NCBI GenBank assembly: GCA_014898415.1
Contig: RCTD01000004.1
Span: 2,417,001-2,481,000, forward strand
Source: Stromatinia cepivora
Taxonomy: Eukaryota; Ascomycota; Leotiomycetes; Helotiales; Sclerotiniaceae
Length of the DNA: 64,000 bases
Direction: 5' to 3'
A model generated the notes under the pieces. The model made no database searches. It saw nothing but the letters and a program-made list of their open reading frames with translations, and was not told where the DNA came from. A program made the translations under genes and the position numbers. Position 1 is the stretch's first letter. Every line of letters starts with the position of its first letter. Of this stretch, positions 25,386-37,700 are shown piece after piece.

Positions 25386-28300
25386 CTCTTTTATTAAGGA
25401 TATCCTATTCGATCCTTTTAAATTATTAATCCTAATATTTTCTTGAACCTTTCAAAAGCAATCTTTATATAAAACTTCATCATTTTGTCGACAACTATAT
25501 TATATATATTGATATAATTAGTAACGATTTTCTCCTTTTCTATCAAATTTCTAATGAAATAATAACTGATATCTATATATTTGGATTGTTCGTATAAATG
25601 TGGATTTTTGGTTAAAGCTAAAACGCCCTAATTATTATTAAATATTTAAACTATATCTCTGTTTTTTTCAATATAACTTGATCTAAATAGATCTTTAAAT
25701 ATTTATATAATCTATCTTTTTTATTTGATAAATATTATTATCGCAATATATTCTGATTCTATATTAAAGATAATTACAAATATTTGTTTCTTGTTAATCT
25801 ACAATATAGAATCTTTATAAAATATTATAATTCCCCTTGAAACACTTTTTTGATTATATTTATTATTAATTCAATCTATATTTATATATACTTTTATTAT
25901 ATTATCAAATATATTATATTTTTTGTAGATATTAGATTATACTCCCTTTAATCTGAATTATAACTTCTATTTGATTATTGATCATAAATATCACATTAGA
26001 TTCTTCAAAATTATAATATAATATTTTGTTGGTTTTATTATAAATTGTAAAAATCTTTTAACTAAAAATATTATATTTAATTGAATATATATTATTAAAT
26101 AAATTATATTTCCTATTTATTATTAATATTCGTTTATATTTATTAATTCATTATTATCAATTGTTAATTAAAAATAAATATAATCCATTATTAATAATTT
26201 TTTGGTTTAATATTGTTTATATATAATATTATATTTGATTAATATAATATCGAAATATTCTTTTTGATTTATAATTAATATATATACTCTTCTATTACAA
26301 ATGATTCTAATATTTAGAATCTTATTAATCTCCTCTAGATTCTTGATATTAAAACGGACCAATAACTTTTTATCGAATTAAATGATTTATAATAATATAT
26401 ATAATATAATAACAATATCATCAATATATATTAATAATATTATATTATAGTTTTTGAATATATATAAATATAAATCTACCAAATTTTATATAAAATCAAT
26501 ATCTAAAAGCTTTTTCTTCAATAATAAATTTCAATCCCTTTTAATTTACTTCAAATTATATAGATTTCATAAAATTTGTAATATATATTCCTTTTCGATT
26601 TTAATATTTTAAAATAATTTGAAATAGATTTTTTTTTTTTAAATATAATTCAATAAAAGTATTTTTGATATCAAAATATAAATATTCCAAATTTTCTTTT
26701 ATAATAATAATTAAAAATAATCTGAATATATTTAATTTTATTATTGATACAAATATTTCATTATAATCTTTTTTTAATATCTAATTGAATCTTTGAATTA
26801 TTAATTTTACTTTGAATCGTTTTATTTTGTTATCTTTGATCTTAACTATAAATATTTATTTTATTAAAATTAAATTACTTTCTTTAAGAAATATATATTC
26901 TTTTTAAATATTATTTTGAATTAAAAATATAATTTCTTTTTAAATAACTTTCTTTTATTTTTTAAAGTATTCTCGATTCGATATTATTTTTTTATAAATT
27001 CTTAATATTTTGATTTTTAGAATTTCTTTAATCGGATATATTATATCTTCTATATTATTTATATCTATCAATGAAATCATAAAATCTAAAGCAATTTTAT
27101 CTTTAATATAAAGATTTATTTTATAAATAATTAGGATTATAATTATAATATATTCTATATTTTCTTGAATTTTGATTTATATAAATATTACAATTAATAT
27201 TTTTATAATTTTGTTTTCCTGTTTTTTTTTTAGAATCTTATTCTATATCTTTTTTCTATTTTTGTATTAGATATCTTAAAAATTTATTTTTAAAATTTAT
27301 TATATCCTTTTATTCGATTTTAAATAATTATAGATTTACTTCATTTTCTGATTCTATTGAAATAAATTTTTTAATAAAATTTAAGATAATCTTAAATTTT
27401 ATTTCTAATACAAATTCAAAATCTACAGAAATTGATTTTTGGACTGGAATTTTTGGAATAATAAATTCGATATCTGAAATATCCTTGAAAAAAGATTTTT
27501 AATTTGTTTTCTGAATATTATTATCTTTATCTTTATTATATATTAATATTAATATATTTAATTTATTTGATTTTAATTCGATAATTAAAATACTTAATAC
27601 AATTATTGAATTCAATATAATATCTATTAAAAAGAATATTTGAAATAAAAATAATACAAATATTACATTTAATATTAAAAATAGAAAAGATATTTTGTTT
27701 ATTATTAATTTATTATAAAATCTTTGATTTAATTTTATATTCTTTATTCTTTATAAACTTGATTTATAATTTCTTAATTTAAAATCCAAATCTCCTTTTC
27801 GATAAAATTCATTTATAATTACTTTATTTAATCGAAATATATAATTTAACTTTAAAAAATATATTTTGATATATTTATTCATAACTTTTGAATATCCTAA
27901 AAATATATCAATTCTCGAAATATTCTATAATTTATTATATCTTTATCTTTTCAGAATAATTTTGAAATTAATATAAATATAATATTTACTTTTCTAGATT
28001 TTATATATCTTTATATTTAATATTATATTTATAAAAACTTTTATAAAAAATCGATTTATTTTATTTATATTAGAATCAATATTAATACAATTTTTGATAT
28101 AAATATTATATTTTATAACTTTATTCCAAAATTTTAATAATAATCCAGTTTCTTTTAATATTACTTTTATATCTATTTTTACAATCCTTATATTCTATTC
28201 TATAAATTTGTTTTGATATAAAAAAACAATTATTATAATTTCGGATTATATATTTAATAATTATTTATAAATAATTTATAGAAATTCTAATATATTATCA

Positions 28301-30532
28301 ATTCTAATTATAATAATCTTTTTTCCAATAATTAATTCTATTTCCTTTTTCCAAATTTTTAATATTTGAATTACATTATCTTTTTGTTTAAATAATATAA
28401 TCCAATTTATTTTTATACAACTATCAATAATCAATATAAAATAACAATTCCCTTAAATCAATTTTAGAAATAATTCTATAATATCGAAATATATAAATTC
28501 GAATCTCTTTAATTTATATAAATTCAATTGCTTTAAAATATAATTAATTATTTTGATAAATATATATTTCATAAATATCTAATTCAATTGAAATCTTTAT
28601 TGATTTGATTATATTGAATACCTTATATAAATTCTTGATTTTATTTAAACCTAAATAATTAAATCTTTGATATTATAATAAATATCTCTTTTTCTTTTTA
28701 AATATTAATTTATTATCAATACCTTTAATATCATTGATTATCTTTAAAGAAAAACCTTTTTCTTAATTATTTTAATATACATTCAAATAAAAAATTATAT
28801 CCTTATATCCTTTAATTATATATAAAACCATATATATTCTATTTTATATTCTAATATAAATAACTTTCTTATTATCCTTCTTGAAATATATATAATAAAA
28901 ATTGAATTCCCTTTACAACCCTATTTCATAAATCCTTTTTTTTAATAACAAATTTATTTTTAACCTTAATATATATAATATATTTGAAAATAATATTTTA
29001 AAACCATCTTTATATATTATATCTATTAAACCCTAATAACAATAATATATCATTTTTTTTATCAATCTTTATCCTTCATTTAATAATAAATTCTATTAAT
29101 CTAAATAATAAAAATTAATCAAATATATATAAAGAAATATTTATATCAATATATTATTTATTAAAGAAAGTTTTATTAATAATCTTTTTTATCAAATTAT
29201 AATCTTCCTTTATTATATCCTTAATATCAGAATTTAATTCAAAAATATTATTAATAAAATATACTTAATCTTTCTTATTGAAATAAACCTTCTTTAAATT
29301 CAATAATCCTTTTTTTTTTTAATAATAAAAATAATTATAAAGAAATTTATTGATTTATATTAAATATAAATAATTTTATATATAATAACCTTCCCTTTGA
29401 TATAAATCACAAATATTATTTGAGATTTCGAAATCTGATTCTTGATATCAAAAAATATACCTAAATCTTTTCACAATTTATATTTGTTTTGATTCATTTT
29501 TAAAACAAAATTTTTTAATCTATAAATACTTAATTTTATTATCGATATTAAAATTAATTTAGATATCCAATATATCTACTACTTTTTAATAATCGATTAA
29601 AAAATTATATATTAAAACCAAAAATAAAACAATATCTTAATATATTAATCAATAACTTTCATTTATAACTTCTAATTTCCTTCTATACTTTTTCAATTTA
29701 TTCTAAACTTCAATAATAATTATATCAAAATAAATATCAAATTGGAATTTGAAATTCTGAATTATCATTATATATATATTAATTATAACTATATTAACTC
29801 TAATATATTTTGATTTAAAATATCTCCAAAATATATATACTATTAAATATTCATTGATAAAAACTTCATCATTATTATTAAATATTATACAAATATACAA
29901 TAATATATTCACTTCATCCTTTAAATATTCCGTTTTCAACTCGATATTATAACATACACAATCATTTATCTCATAAACAAATACTATATTAGATCCTATA
30001 ATCTACATATATTCATCTAATATTTAATCAATTATATAAAACCATCCTTTCCCCTTCAATTATATCTTTATTTGTTTAAACCATCACTTATAATTATTTT
30101 AATCGAATTTCAAAAGATTATTTGATTTCGACATTATAAAGATTTCTTATTATTTAATAAATATCAAAAATAATCTTCGAATTTTTAAAACAATCTTAAA
30201 AAATATACAACAAATAAATTCAAAATAATAAAGAAATATAAAAATAAAACAATAAAAAAATTCATAAAATCATATTATAATATATTTTTTTATAATTATA
30301 CAAATTTGCTCTTCACTTCTACTATAATTCTATATCAATACTATATAAATTATTCTCTATTCTAATCTATAATATTATAAATTATAAACTATATTATCAT
30401 ATTTCAATTCTACTTTAATAATATTATATAAAAACTCTGATTTTCATTTTATTTCATTCCTACTAATTATATTAATCTTTTTTCGATTTACTTTGCTTTC
30501 TAATCATTACTATACAACCGGATCTCATAATC

Positions 30533-30698
30533 TATTAACTTTTGATACAAGAAATAATAATATTATTGATTATATAAATTGAATTAAGGATCTATAATTC
30601 TAATAGAAATAGAATTGAGATTATCCCCAAATATGGTTTGTGCACCATTGTGATCACGTGACCTCAATTCTAATCCTATGATGGCCTCATTTCCAACA
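30533..30698 (-). repeat. Copia LTR (5' LTR of the minus-strand element)
   Basis: 166 bp, same length as its partner. On the + strand it starts TATTAACTTTTGATAC and ends TTTCCAACA, followed immediately by the GATAT duplication. The right half keeps more C and G (for example GATCACGTGACC) than the left copy. Confidence 0.88.
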
Positions 30699-30703
30699 GA
30701 TAT

Positions 30704-30900
30704 CGATCTTACCTGATATCCTACTTCCGATCTTAAAACATCATTATACCTTTTGCACGATTTTCATCTGGCTAATCCAATATTATTTGGTCCTTTCAAT
30801 CGATTAATTGATTAAATAAAACTCTATAAAAGCAAAAAGGATAATTATAATCATATAAATAACAATTCATCTATAAAACCAAGGGAAAGAAAAGTGTTCT
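30704..30900 (+). pseudogene. Gypsy chromodomain remnant, right half
   Basis: If the copia insert and one GATAT are removed, the frame before 25219 continues here as DLT*YPTSDLKTSLYLLH, then DFHLANP. This resembles the chromodomain of chromoviruses, where a Trp-Glu-Pro precedes a leucine-rich helix. The stop is a TGA where the family has a Trp codon, one G-to-A step. This identifies the element as a chromovirus. Confidence 0.7.
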
Positions 30901-31149
30901 TCAATACAACAAATTAGATGTTATGATTTTATAATAATATATATATATATAATCGTAAAAGGATCAAAAATCTATACAAATTTGAAAGAATTTGATTATA
31001 TATATATATAATCCGAGTTCCATATAATAGATAAGCTACCACCATTAAGACAATACAAAGGCAATATATTTCAAAAACTTATATCTATAATCATTTCAAA
31101 AATCATATAAAGGAAAGCTTGAATATAGTAAAAACGAAATGTAATATCA

Positions 31150-31480
31150 TCTTTATCGATTTTGTTCAATTTGATTGATTTGATCAATTTGATCGATTAA
31201 TTTGATTGATTTTGAAATTAATTATATTAATCATTTATTATTATTATATTATAATTCAATCTTCTTTCTTTTTCTATTGAAACTTTTTTCTTTTAAAGGT
31301 TCTCTAAATCAAAGAGAATACAAATCAATATTAATTTAATCAATTGATGAACGATTTGATCGATTTGGTTAATTCATTCGTTATTTTAATCAATTTGGTC
31401 GATAATTTTGGTCAATTTGGTCAATTTCCAGTAAATTGATTAAATCAATCAAAATGATCAATCTAATTGATTTAAAGCTC
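31150..31480. repeat. TTTGATC/TTTGATT-rich degenerate repeat in the gypsy 3' region
   Basis: Two blocks (31155-31215 and 31330-31475) are built from irregular TTTGATC, TTTGATT and TTTGGTC units on both strands. They lie between the chromodomain remnant and the polypurine tract. No coding capacity is seen. Confidence 0.7.
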
Positions 31481-31558
31481 ATGAATTTTCACAAAACCTG
31501 GTTTCTGATGAAATAATAATGGAACAAAGGAGTGAAACATTCGAAGGCGAGCTTTTCC

Positions 31559-31570
31559 GAAGGGGGGGGG
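31559..31570 (+). other. Gypsy polypurine tract
   Basis: GAAGGGGGGGGG sits three bases upstream of LTR 3. In LTR retrotransposons a purine run here primes second-strand synthesis. It is the only long G run in the island and is missing in front of LTR 2. Confidence 0.8.
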
Positions 31571-31573
31571 TAG

Positions 31574-31855
31574 TATTACGAATTGTAAATTATAGGAAAC
31601 TAACTATATGATATTTCTTATTTCCTATATCAATTTATAAGCTGATCATCCATATGCATATATTACAAATCATACGATTTAGTATAATAAAATGGTAACC
31701 CTAATAACGTATACATACAATCCTATAATCTACAAATAAGTATTTATGTATATATATCTAATCGCTCCTTACGAGCCATAATTCTTCAATTGTAGATTCT
31801 AAAGAATATAATTGACCCTGTTTATTCAGCTCTACTACGGCTCTTGTGCGTCACA
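31574..31855 (+). repeat. Gypsy LTR 3 (3' outer LTR)
   Basis: Begins TATTACGAATTG (terminal TG changed to TA) and ends GTGCGTCACA, keeping the CA. It is followed by the GTATT duplication. It is 282 bp, like the other two. Confidence 0.92.
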
Positions 31856-31860
31856 GTATT

Positions 31861-32934
31861 ATAAAAGAGTTAATATATAATTATATAATTCTTTATAGTT
31901 AGATATAAAAAAAAGATTTTGTTTTTGTTTTTCTCTTTTTTGAATAAATAGTTATTTTTCTATTAATCTTTCTGTATATTAGTTAAATATAATTTTAAAT
32001 TATTATTTATTTTGTTAGTTTTATTATTTGAAGTCTTTATAATATAATCTAATTGTCACACCAAAAGTGACGCCACTCTTGACGAATGGTTAATTGGGTT
32101 GATATAGTAATCATTTCCCGTGACACTAATCAATTTCAATTCTTATTCCTTTTTATAATATACTATTAAGATGTATATATCTCGATCTATTTATTTTATA
32201 GTATTGATAGATTGAGATTAAAGAAATTAGATTTTTTGTTATTATTCTTTTGATTTGATTTGATTTGATTTTATCATCATTTTATATTATATTAAAAAAA
32301 ACTACTGCGATATTTTATCGGGTAGTTTTATAAAATGTTTATTTTTATTGATTATTAATTTATATAAGATTTAGTAATTGATTGAGTTATAGAAAATTGA
32401 TTATTATAAAGTATAAGAGAGAGGAAAAGAGAAAGAGAAAGATAGATAAAAAAAAATTGAGTGGATAAATGAATGGATTGCTTTTTTAGATTTTTGGATT
32501 TTTGGATTTATTTTTAAGAGATAAGAAGAGGAGGAAAGGGATGGATGAGATGGAGCTTCTTTAGTTAGAATAGGTTCAAGTAGATGAGGATAGATTAAAA
32601 TAAAGTAGATAGATTAAATATATCAATATAATATAATATAGTTAATGAATGGATTATCTGATAATCTTATATAGTCTTATATTGGTTTTGGTTTTTGTAA
32701 ATGATGGCTTTATATTATTATTACTATTACTCATCATTTATTTATTTATCTATTCAAAATAGAATATCGAATTTGTCAATCCTTTCTTCTTCCCCCCTCC
32801 ACCCCTCCACCCCTTCTAAAAAATAAAAACAAAAATAAAAATATCTCTCTATATTCCATCTCCCCTCCCATCCCCTCCCCTCCCCTCCCCCACTTCCCTC
32901 CATTCCATGCACACCACACCTCACACCACTCCAC
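31861..32934. other. AT-rich right flank of the transposon island
   Basis: AT-rich sequence with a small solo-LTR-like relic (32054-32125) and pyrimidine-rich C runs near 32785-32900 just downstream of the EED stop codon. No gene is seen. Confidence 0.7.
32054..32125. mobile_element. 72-bp solo-LTR-like relic with CTAAT target duplication
   Basis: The segment starts TGTCACACC and ends CCCGTGACA, so its ends form a TGTCAC/GTGACA inverted repeat with TG...CA termini. The five bases CTAAT occur immediately on both sides (32049-32053 and 32126-32130). It has markedly higher GC than its surroundings. A solo LTR with an internal deletion is the simplest reading, though 72 bp is short. Confidence 0.6.
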
Positions 32935-35709
32935 CTACCTCCCCAAACAAGCCACGACCCCCTCCCCCCCAGCAACCACACACCACTCCCCCCCCCTACT
33001 CCAAGCCACCCCTCTACCCAAAAACCCAAACCCCTTCACCACCTCCACTTTATGCGCTTTCAACCCTTTTAACGGAAATTTCTGGCGGAGCGAATATTTT
33101 TCATCCCAGAGTTTAATATCTGCGCGTGTGGTGGGGATTTTATCGATTGGGGATGTGGATGTGTTTGGATTTGAGGGGTGGGAATGGTTGGTTGTGTTGG
33201 ATGATGTAGTAACACCTGTACCAGTAATGGTAGAAGTAGAAGTAGAAGGACCAGAAACACTCGTAGCGGTAGTTGATGAGCTAGCTGGACTTATATCTCT
33301 TAATCTACTCGCGATAGATTTGAAACTTGGTCCTGGTCCTGGTCCTGCTCCTCCTCCACGATGACCTCGAGGACGATGCGGGGTCAGGAATGAGGGGCGT
33401 TTTAGTGGGGTTGGAGTTGATTCATCGGGAATTGGAGTTTGCTGACCGGATGGTAGTCCGAAGATTGATGAATAGGATGGTGCTTGAGCTTCAGGTTCAG
33501 GTTCGCTTTTGGAGGTCAGGTGTCGTGGTAAGGAACGTATGTATTTGTTATAGGCAGTGAGACGATTGAGGTCCCAGAAATAAATTTTGGAGGTATAGGA
33601 AGTGATTGCGAGGATGGAGTGGCTTCGGTTGTTTGAGTGGGTGTTTGAGATGGAGTTTTGGTTGAGATCATCATCGGTATTGGATGATGGTTCTGGGATG
33701 GGAAGACCTTGGAAGAAAGAGAATCGTACCCAAAGAGGTTCAGTCTCTGGGGCGGAAAATCTATTTATCAATTAGCTTTGAATGTATGAATTTGGAGGTA
33801 GGTGTAAGATGAAATGGGTGGAAGAGACGTCTTAGATTCAAAGGTTGGGTGGATTGATACAAGGGAGGGTGATAACTTGATATAAGATCTGTGTTGTTTA
33901 ACATAAAAGATAGAATGGGGGATTTCTTTAATGTATCCAAATTCCAAAGAAAATGATAGAAAAGTTAAAAAATCACCATCACTAAACCAAAAATAAAAGA
34001 AATACAAAAAAAAAACGTACTCAATAAGCCTAACATAACAATCAGATTTACTTGGATCCGTGAAACAAGTTAAAGTATCACTTCCATTAGCAGCCTCATG
34101 TTGTGTGGGAGCTTTATCATATCCAGGAATAGGTCCTTGAGAATCAAATCCTGTGATATCCCATAGTACAATACAGTTCTCTTCGGAGGAACGAGAGAGG
34201 ATGGAATCATCGTAGAAGTAGACACTGGGAATGTTAGTAAGTTTCGGATTTGAAGATTTGGGGCTTGAGATAGTGGAGGGTATAAGTGGGGGGTATTGTG
34301 ATGATGGAGGGATTAGGGAGGAAATATTGATGGTAAAGGGATGAAGGAAGAAATGCCGATGGCGAGAGAAAAAGACAAAATTACCAATCAACCGCATTTG
34401 TATGAATTTCTGATGTTGTAAAATGTGGATACTGAATTTGTGTCGCTACTTTCGTTCCAGTATTTTCATCTGGAAAATTGGGTAATGTCCACTATATCAA
34501 CATATTAACCATCAATCATTATCCTTTTTTGATTCAAACAAAAATACTAACAAGACTTATGACATGATCTTCACCACCAGATACCAAATATCTCCCAGAT
34601 TGATGAAAAGCCTTTCTTAAGATTAGTGATCTGATATCAATTTCTCAAAGTCATACGTACAATCGTTCGAACAGTTGCTTTATGACCTCCTGATAATATT
34701 GCAGCACAAGGATATTTCTCATTCTTAGGATCTAAACTCCATATTCGAATTGTAGCATCCTCAGAACAAGATGCTAATATATGAGGATTAGTTGGAGAGA
34801 TTATCAATTCATCAATTTCCTATCATTCATCAGTCTTTGAATTTCTAGATTATTATGTTTCAATAATCATACTCCTCCATGTCCTACAAGTACCTATGAT
34901 AGTTAGTTCTTGTACTCAAAGGTATGTATATGTCACTCACTCTTAAAAGTTTCCCCGCAAGTACATCGAAAATCTTGATTTTTGCATCAACTCCTGCTAC
35001 ACAAAGGAGAGGCTTTTGTGTCGCTAAATCCTTGGTCCAACAACATGCGTAATGATCTGCACTTGACTAAATGCTCGCGTTAATGACCAGCCATCATCTG
35101 GATACACAAATCAATGACTTGCCTCCTCGTCAATGATGAGTCGTATAACCTCGATACCTTTCCCTTCAGTAGGAGGTTTACATATCAAAATCTAATCATA
35201 CTTTAGCGAGTTAAATGTGAGGCTTGAAGAGAAGAGAAAACTCACATGTTTGCCACCTACCACAGCATATATAGGATCAACACCAGGTTTTGTGTATGGA
35301 TAAAATTTCACTGTCCAGAATTCAATATCTTTGATTGTTGAACCATCTTTTGAATATTTTGCTGAAACATGTCAGGCCATTTCTATGTAATAAGGGGATA
35401 CCGGAACGGGTTATCACATACCACTAGGAAGATTCTAAAGAATGAATTATCCAGTTAGATCATTCTCCTTCCACTCACCGACAAATTCTCTCCGATATAT
35501 CTGAAGGGAAAGACCTTGAATGCATTATCAAATCCTCACCGACATGCTTAAAAGTAACTTCCGTAAAAGCATATCAATTCTCACCGACCAACAAACTCAA
35601 AACAACGCTCCGTAGATGCATACCCGAACATGTGCAAACTTACCGAAAATTGATGAGCCTCCCTCAATTTAGGAAGTTCCCATTCACCAAATCCATGCTT
35701 CCAACTCAT
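32935..35709 (-). CDS. Polycomb EED/ESC-type WD40 protein (PRC2 subunit)
   Basis: Eleven exons (minus strand): 35709-35644, 35434-35422, 35361-35246, 35191-35123, 35066-34941, 34893-34873, 34819-34661, 34611-34552, 34491-34385, 34224-34021 and 33760-32935. All phases agree, giving 588 aa. The start is MSWKHGFGEWELPKLREAHQ. WD40 repeats follow (LVGHGGEIDELIISP, SGGHKATVRTIAFHQSG, SGGEDHVISLW). EED landmarks are VDCVYFYDDSILSRSSEEN followed by IVLWDI, a KIYFWDLNRL stretch, and a C-terminal GRGVAWSRGGEWCVVAG blade. In PRC2, EED holds the H3K27 methyltransferase and binds methylated H3. A Ser/Thr/Pro/Gly-rich insert of about 140 residues sits before the last blade. Exons 2 and 6 are 13 and 21 nt; intron 4 uses a GC donor (GAG|GCAAGT). 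Confidence 0.9.
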
Positions 35710-37700
35710 ATTGCAGGTCCGTAGGAAAGTGGATACCTAAGATCAATTGGAAATCAATGGCTTGAATGGCTTGAATGCGGGTTAAAATGTGATATGCGTT
35801 GCAGCAAGAAATTCCGAGATTCAAAGTTTGATATTAAAATGTAGTCTTATAAAATAATATTATCGATCTCGATCCTGTAGTACTTAGTACCTAGGTATTC
35901 AAACTACGGACCGATACCTTGATGAAAGTAGAAAATGGATTCCGAGATGAATTATCGGATGCACTTGCTAATCATTGTCTTCCGAACCGAGTACTTATTG
36001 GTACCGACTTGCAGTTAAGATATCCCGACGAAAATGTTCCCATCGAGATTTGATCCTATGATCTTATGATCCTAGATAGTAAAGTTTTATTAGTACACGT
36101 GATTCTTGTGAGAGAGTAAAGCATGCGATGACATGGTTGATGGATTGATTGATGTGTATCGTTTCTCCATGCTCGCATGTTCTGCATCTCCTCGCCCATT
36201 TATTGTGTAACTATTCACATTTTCCATCATCCATCATCCATCATCCATCAATCATACCGAATTTGCGGAGAAAACGTGTCGGTGTCGGAGTTGGTGTCGG
36301 TGTAGGTTTTTTAATAATGAAGTATCAAGGCATAATGCAGCGGAAGATTTTTGATTAGAACTTATTAGTTTTGACTTTTGCTTACCTTTTTGAGATATGT
36401 GGTTGAATCTGATTGAATGTAGATATTGAAGGTTTTCGCCTTTTCGCCTTTTCGCCTTTTCTACTTTAACTCTTGTTTCTCATATGTATTGAAGTTCCAA
36501 AGTATCTCTTTTTGGCTTTTTCGTTGCGCATCAAAAGAATTCATAGATGGTGGGGGTTTTGAAAATTTAGCGGTAAGGGCTCTTTTGGGGGTTAGTGTGA
36601 TAAAGTTCTTAATAGATTATTATTTATAGACTATTAAATAATAATAATCTATTATATTTCCTTATATTGAATAAAAAGTAACTATATGATAGATTCTATT
36701 ATTATACTGAAACAGGGCTTTTGAAGGAATTATAACCTTAAACTGAATCTAAAAGCTTTATACTTGAAGGTTTCATCAAATGATACGATTATACTATTAT
36801 TGCTTTTATTAACACTCACCAGCCAGTCAAACTCAAGGCTTACAGTCTATCAAGCCATATAAGACTTACATCCACAATACAATACAAAAATTGTAGAACA
36901 ATCATGATATCATTCAGGTGATCAAAAATCAGACAATACGAACACGAAGAAGAACAAGAGGTAGAAGACAAAAAGAAGGTTAAAAAGAGGTTTCTCCCTT
37001 CTGTCCCTCCCGAATATATCCGATTTCCACATTTCAAGAGAGTATCCCGAACTTCCTCATTATTCGTCATTTTCTTGCTGATATGTTTCACTACAAAGGG
37101 CGGATGTAACTTAAGGATTCCGTAAACTTTAGTTGGCACGGAATCATTGATATGTATTATGTTGGGTTTCTACTCCACTTCCCTTATTAATATTGATCTT
37201 AATATTCTTGGGAATGCATCAATATCATGTAACTGACCAGATGGCACAAGGGAAAGAATAAGATAGAGAATTATTAGAATGAGGCGGAGGTGGAGTTGAG
37301 AAACAATTCTATATCAATGTAAGTAAGTATCAGGTATGGCTTTTTCACCAAAGAAAGTTGATTGAGCCATAGAAAATAAGTTTGAGAAATAGATGTAACC
37401 ATTGATGAACGAATGGCTTTCCACCAAAAGACCGTTTCCTTAGCCAAGGACTGACAAAGACCCTTATCCAAACCATACATACCTAAGAAAAAAAAACAAG
37501 TTCCTGCCAACCGGGACCCTGCAGATATTTCCCAGGTTTTTTGATGTGGTTTTCTACCAATAGATAAAGATATCCCCTCTGTCATCTATCTAATACATAA
37601 CCAAACATTCTTCGAATCTCAAGCATTACAGCCCTGAAACCTTGATATCAAGTTTCAATTATCAAAAAGTTCATTCAATATCCAATACAAGAAGAGTAAA

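Larger units (their letters stand above)
25220..30698 (-). mobile_element. Ty1/copia element inserted in the gypsy chromodomain
   Basis: Two direct repeats of 166 bp (25220-25385 and 30533-30698) flank a 5.1-kb AT-rich interior. GATAT flanks both sides (25215-25219, 30699-30703) as the target duplication. On the minus strand the LTR begins TGTTGGAAATGAGG and ends AAAAGTTAACA. A PBS-like TTATGAGATCCGG follows the 5' LTR (near 30516-30530). On the minus strand YIDDIV is readable at 26428-26411, the copia RT active-site block, close to the 3' end as expected of the copia gene order. The interior is full of stops, consistent with RIP. Confidence 0.85.
19613..31573 (+). pseudogene. Gypsy internal region copy B, split by a copia insertion
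   Basis: Without the copia insert (25220-30698 plus one GATAT) this is about 6.48 kb, so the complete element would have been about 7.0 kb. An aspartic-protease remnant lies near 21430-21640, reading FIDFGANGFVFI in one frame. RT, RNase H and integrase remnants follow, then a chromodomain remnant on both sides of the copia insertion. A polypurine tract (GAAGGGGGGGGG, 31559-31570) sits three bases before LTR 3. Copy B keeps longer open stretches than copy A and looks less mutated, but all domains contain stops. Confidence 0.87.
13969..31855 (+). mobile_element. Tandem three-LTR Ty3/gypsy chromovirus complex with nested copia
   Basis: Three LTRs of 282 bp each (13969-14250, 19331-19612, 31574-31855) enclose two internal regions in the same orientation. 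The sequence GTATT directly precedes the first LTR (13964-13968) and directly follows the last (31856-31860). It therefore appears to be a target duplication of one insertion, or of a tandem formed within one. The gypsy order protease, RT, RNase H, integrase and chromodomain can be read in pieces on the + strand. Stops interrupt every domain, and differences between copies are mostly C/T and G/A, as expected of RIP. Very high AT content is visible throughout. A copia element is nested at 25220-30698. Confidence 0.9.

Noticed and set aside
29703..29939. 78-codon minus-strand frame in the copia interior
   Set aside because: A chance open remnant in AT-rich RIP-mutated DNA; consistent with the gag side but with no clear motif.
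33128..33560. Plus-strand frames in the EED region
   Set aside because: Antisense to the Ser/Gly-rich part of EED exon 11.
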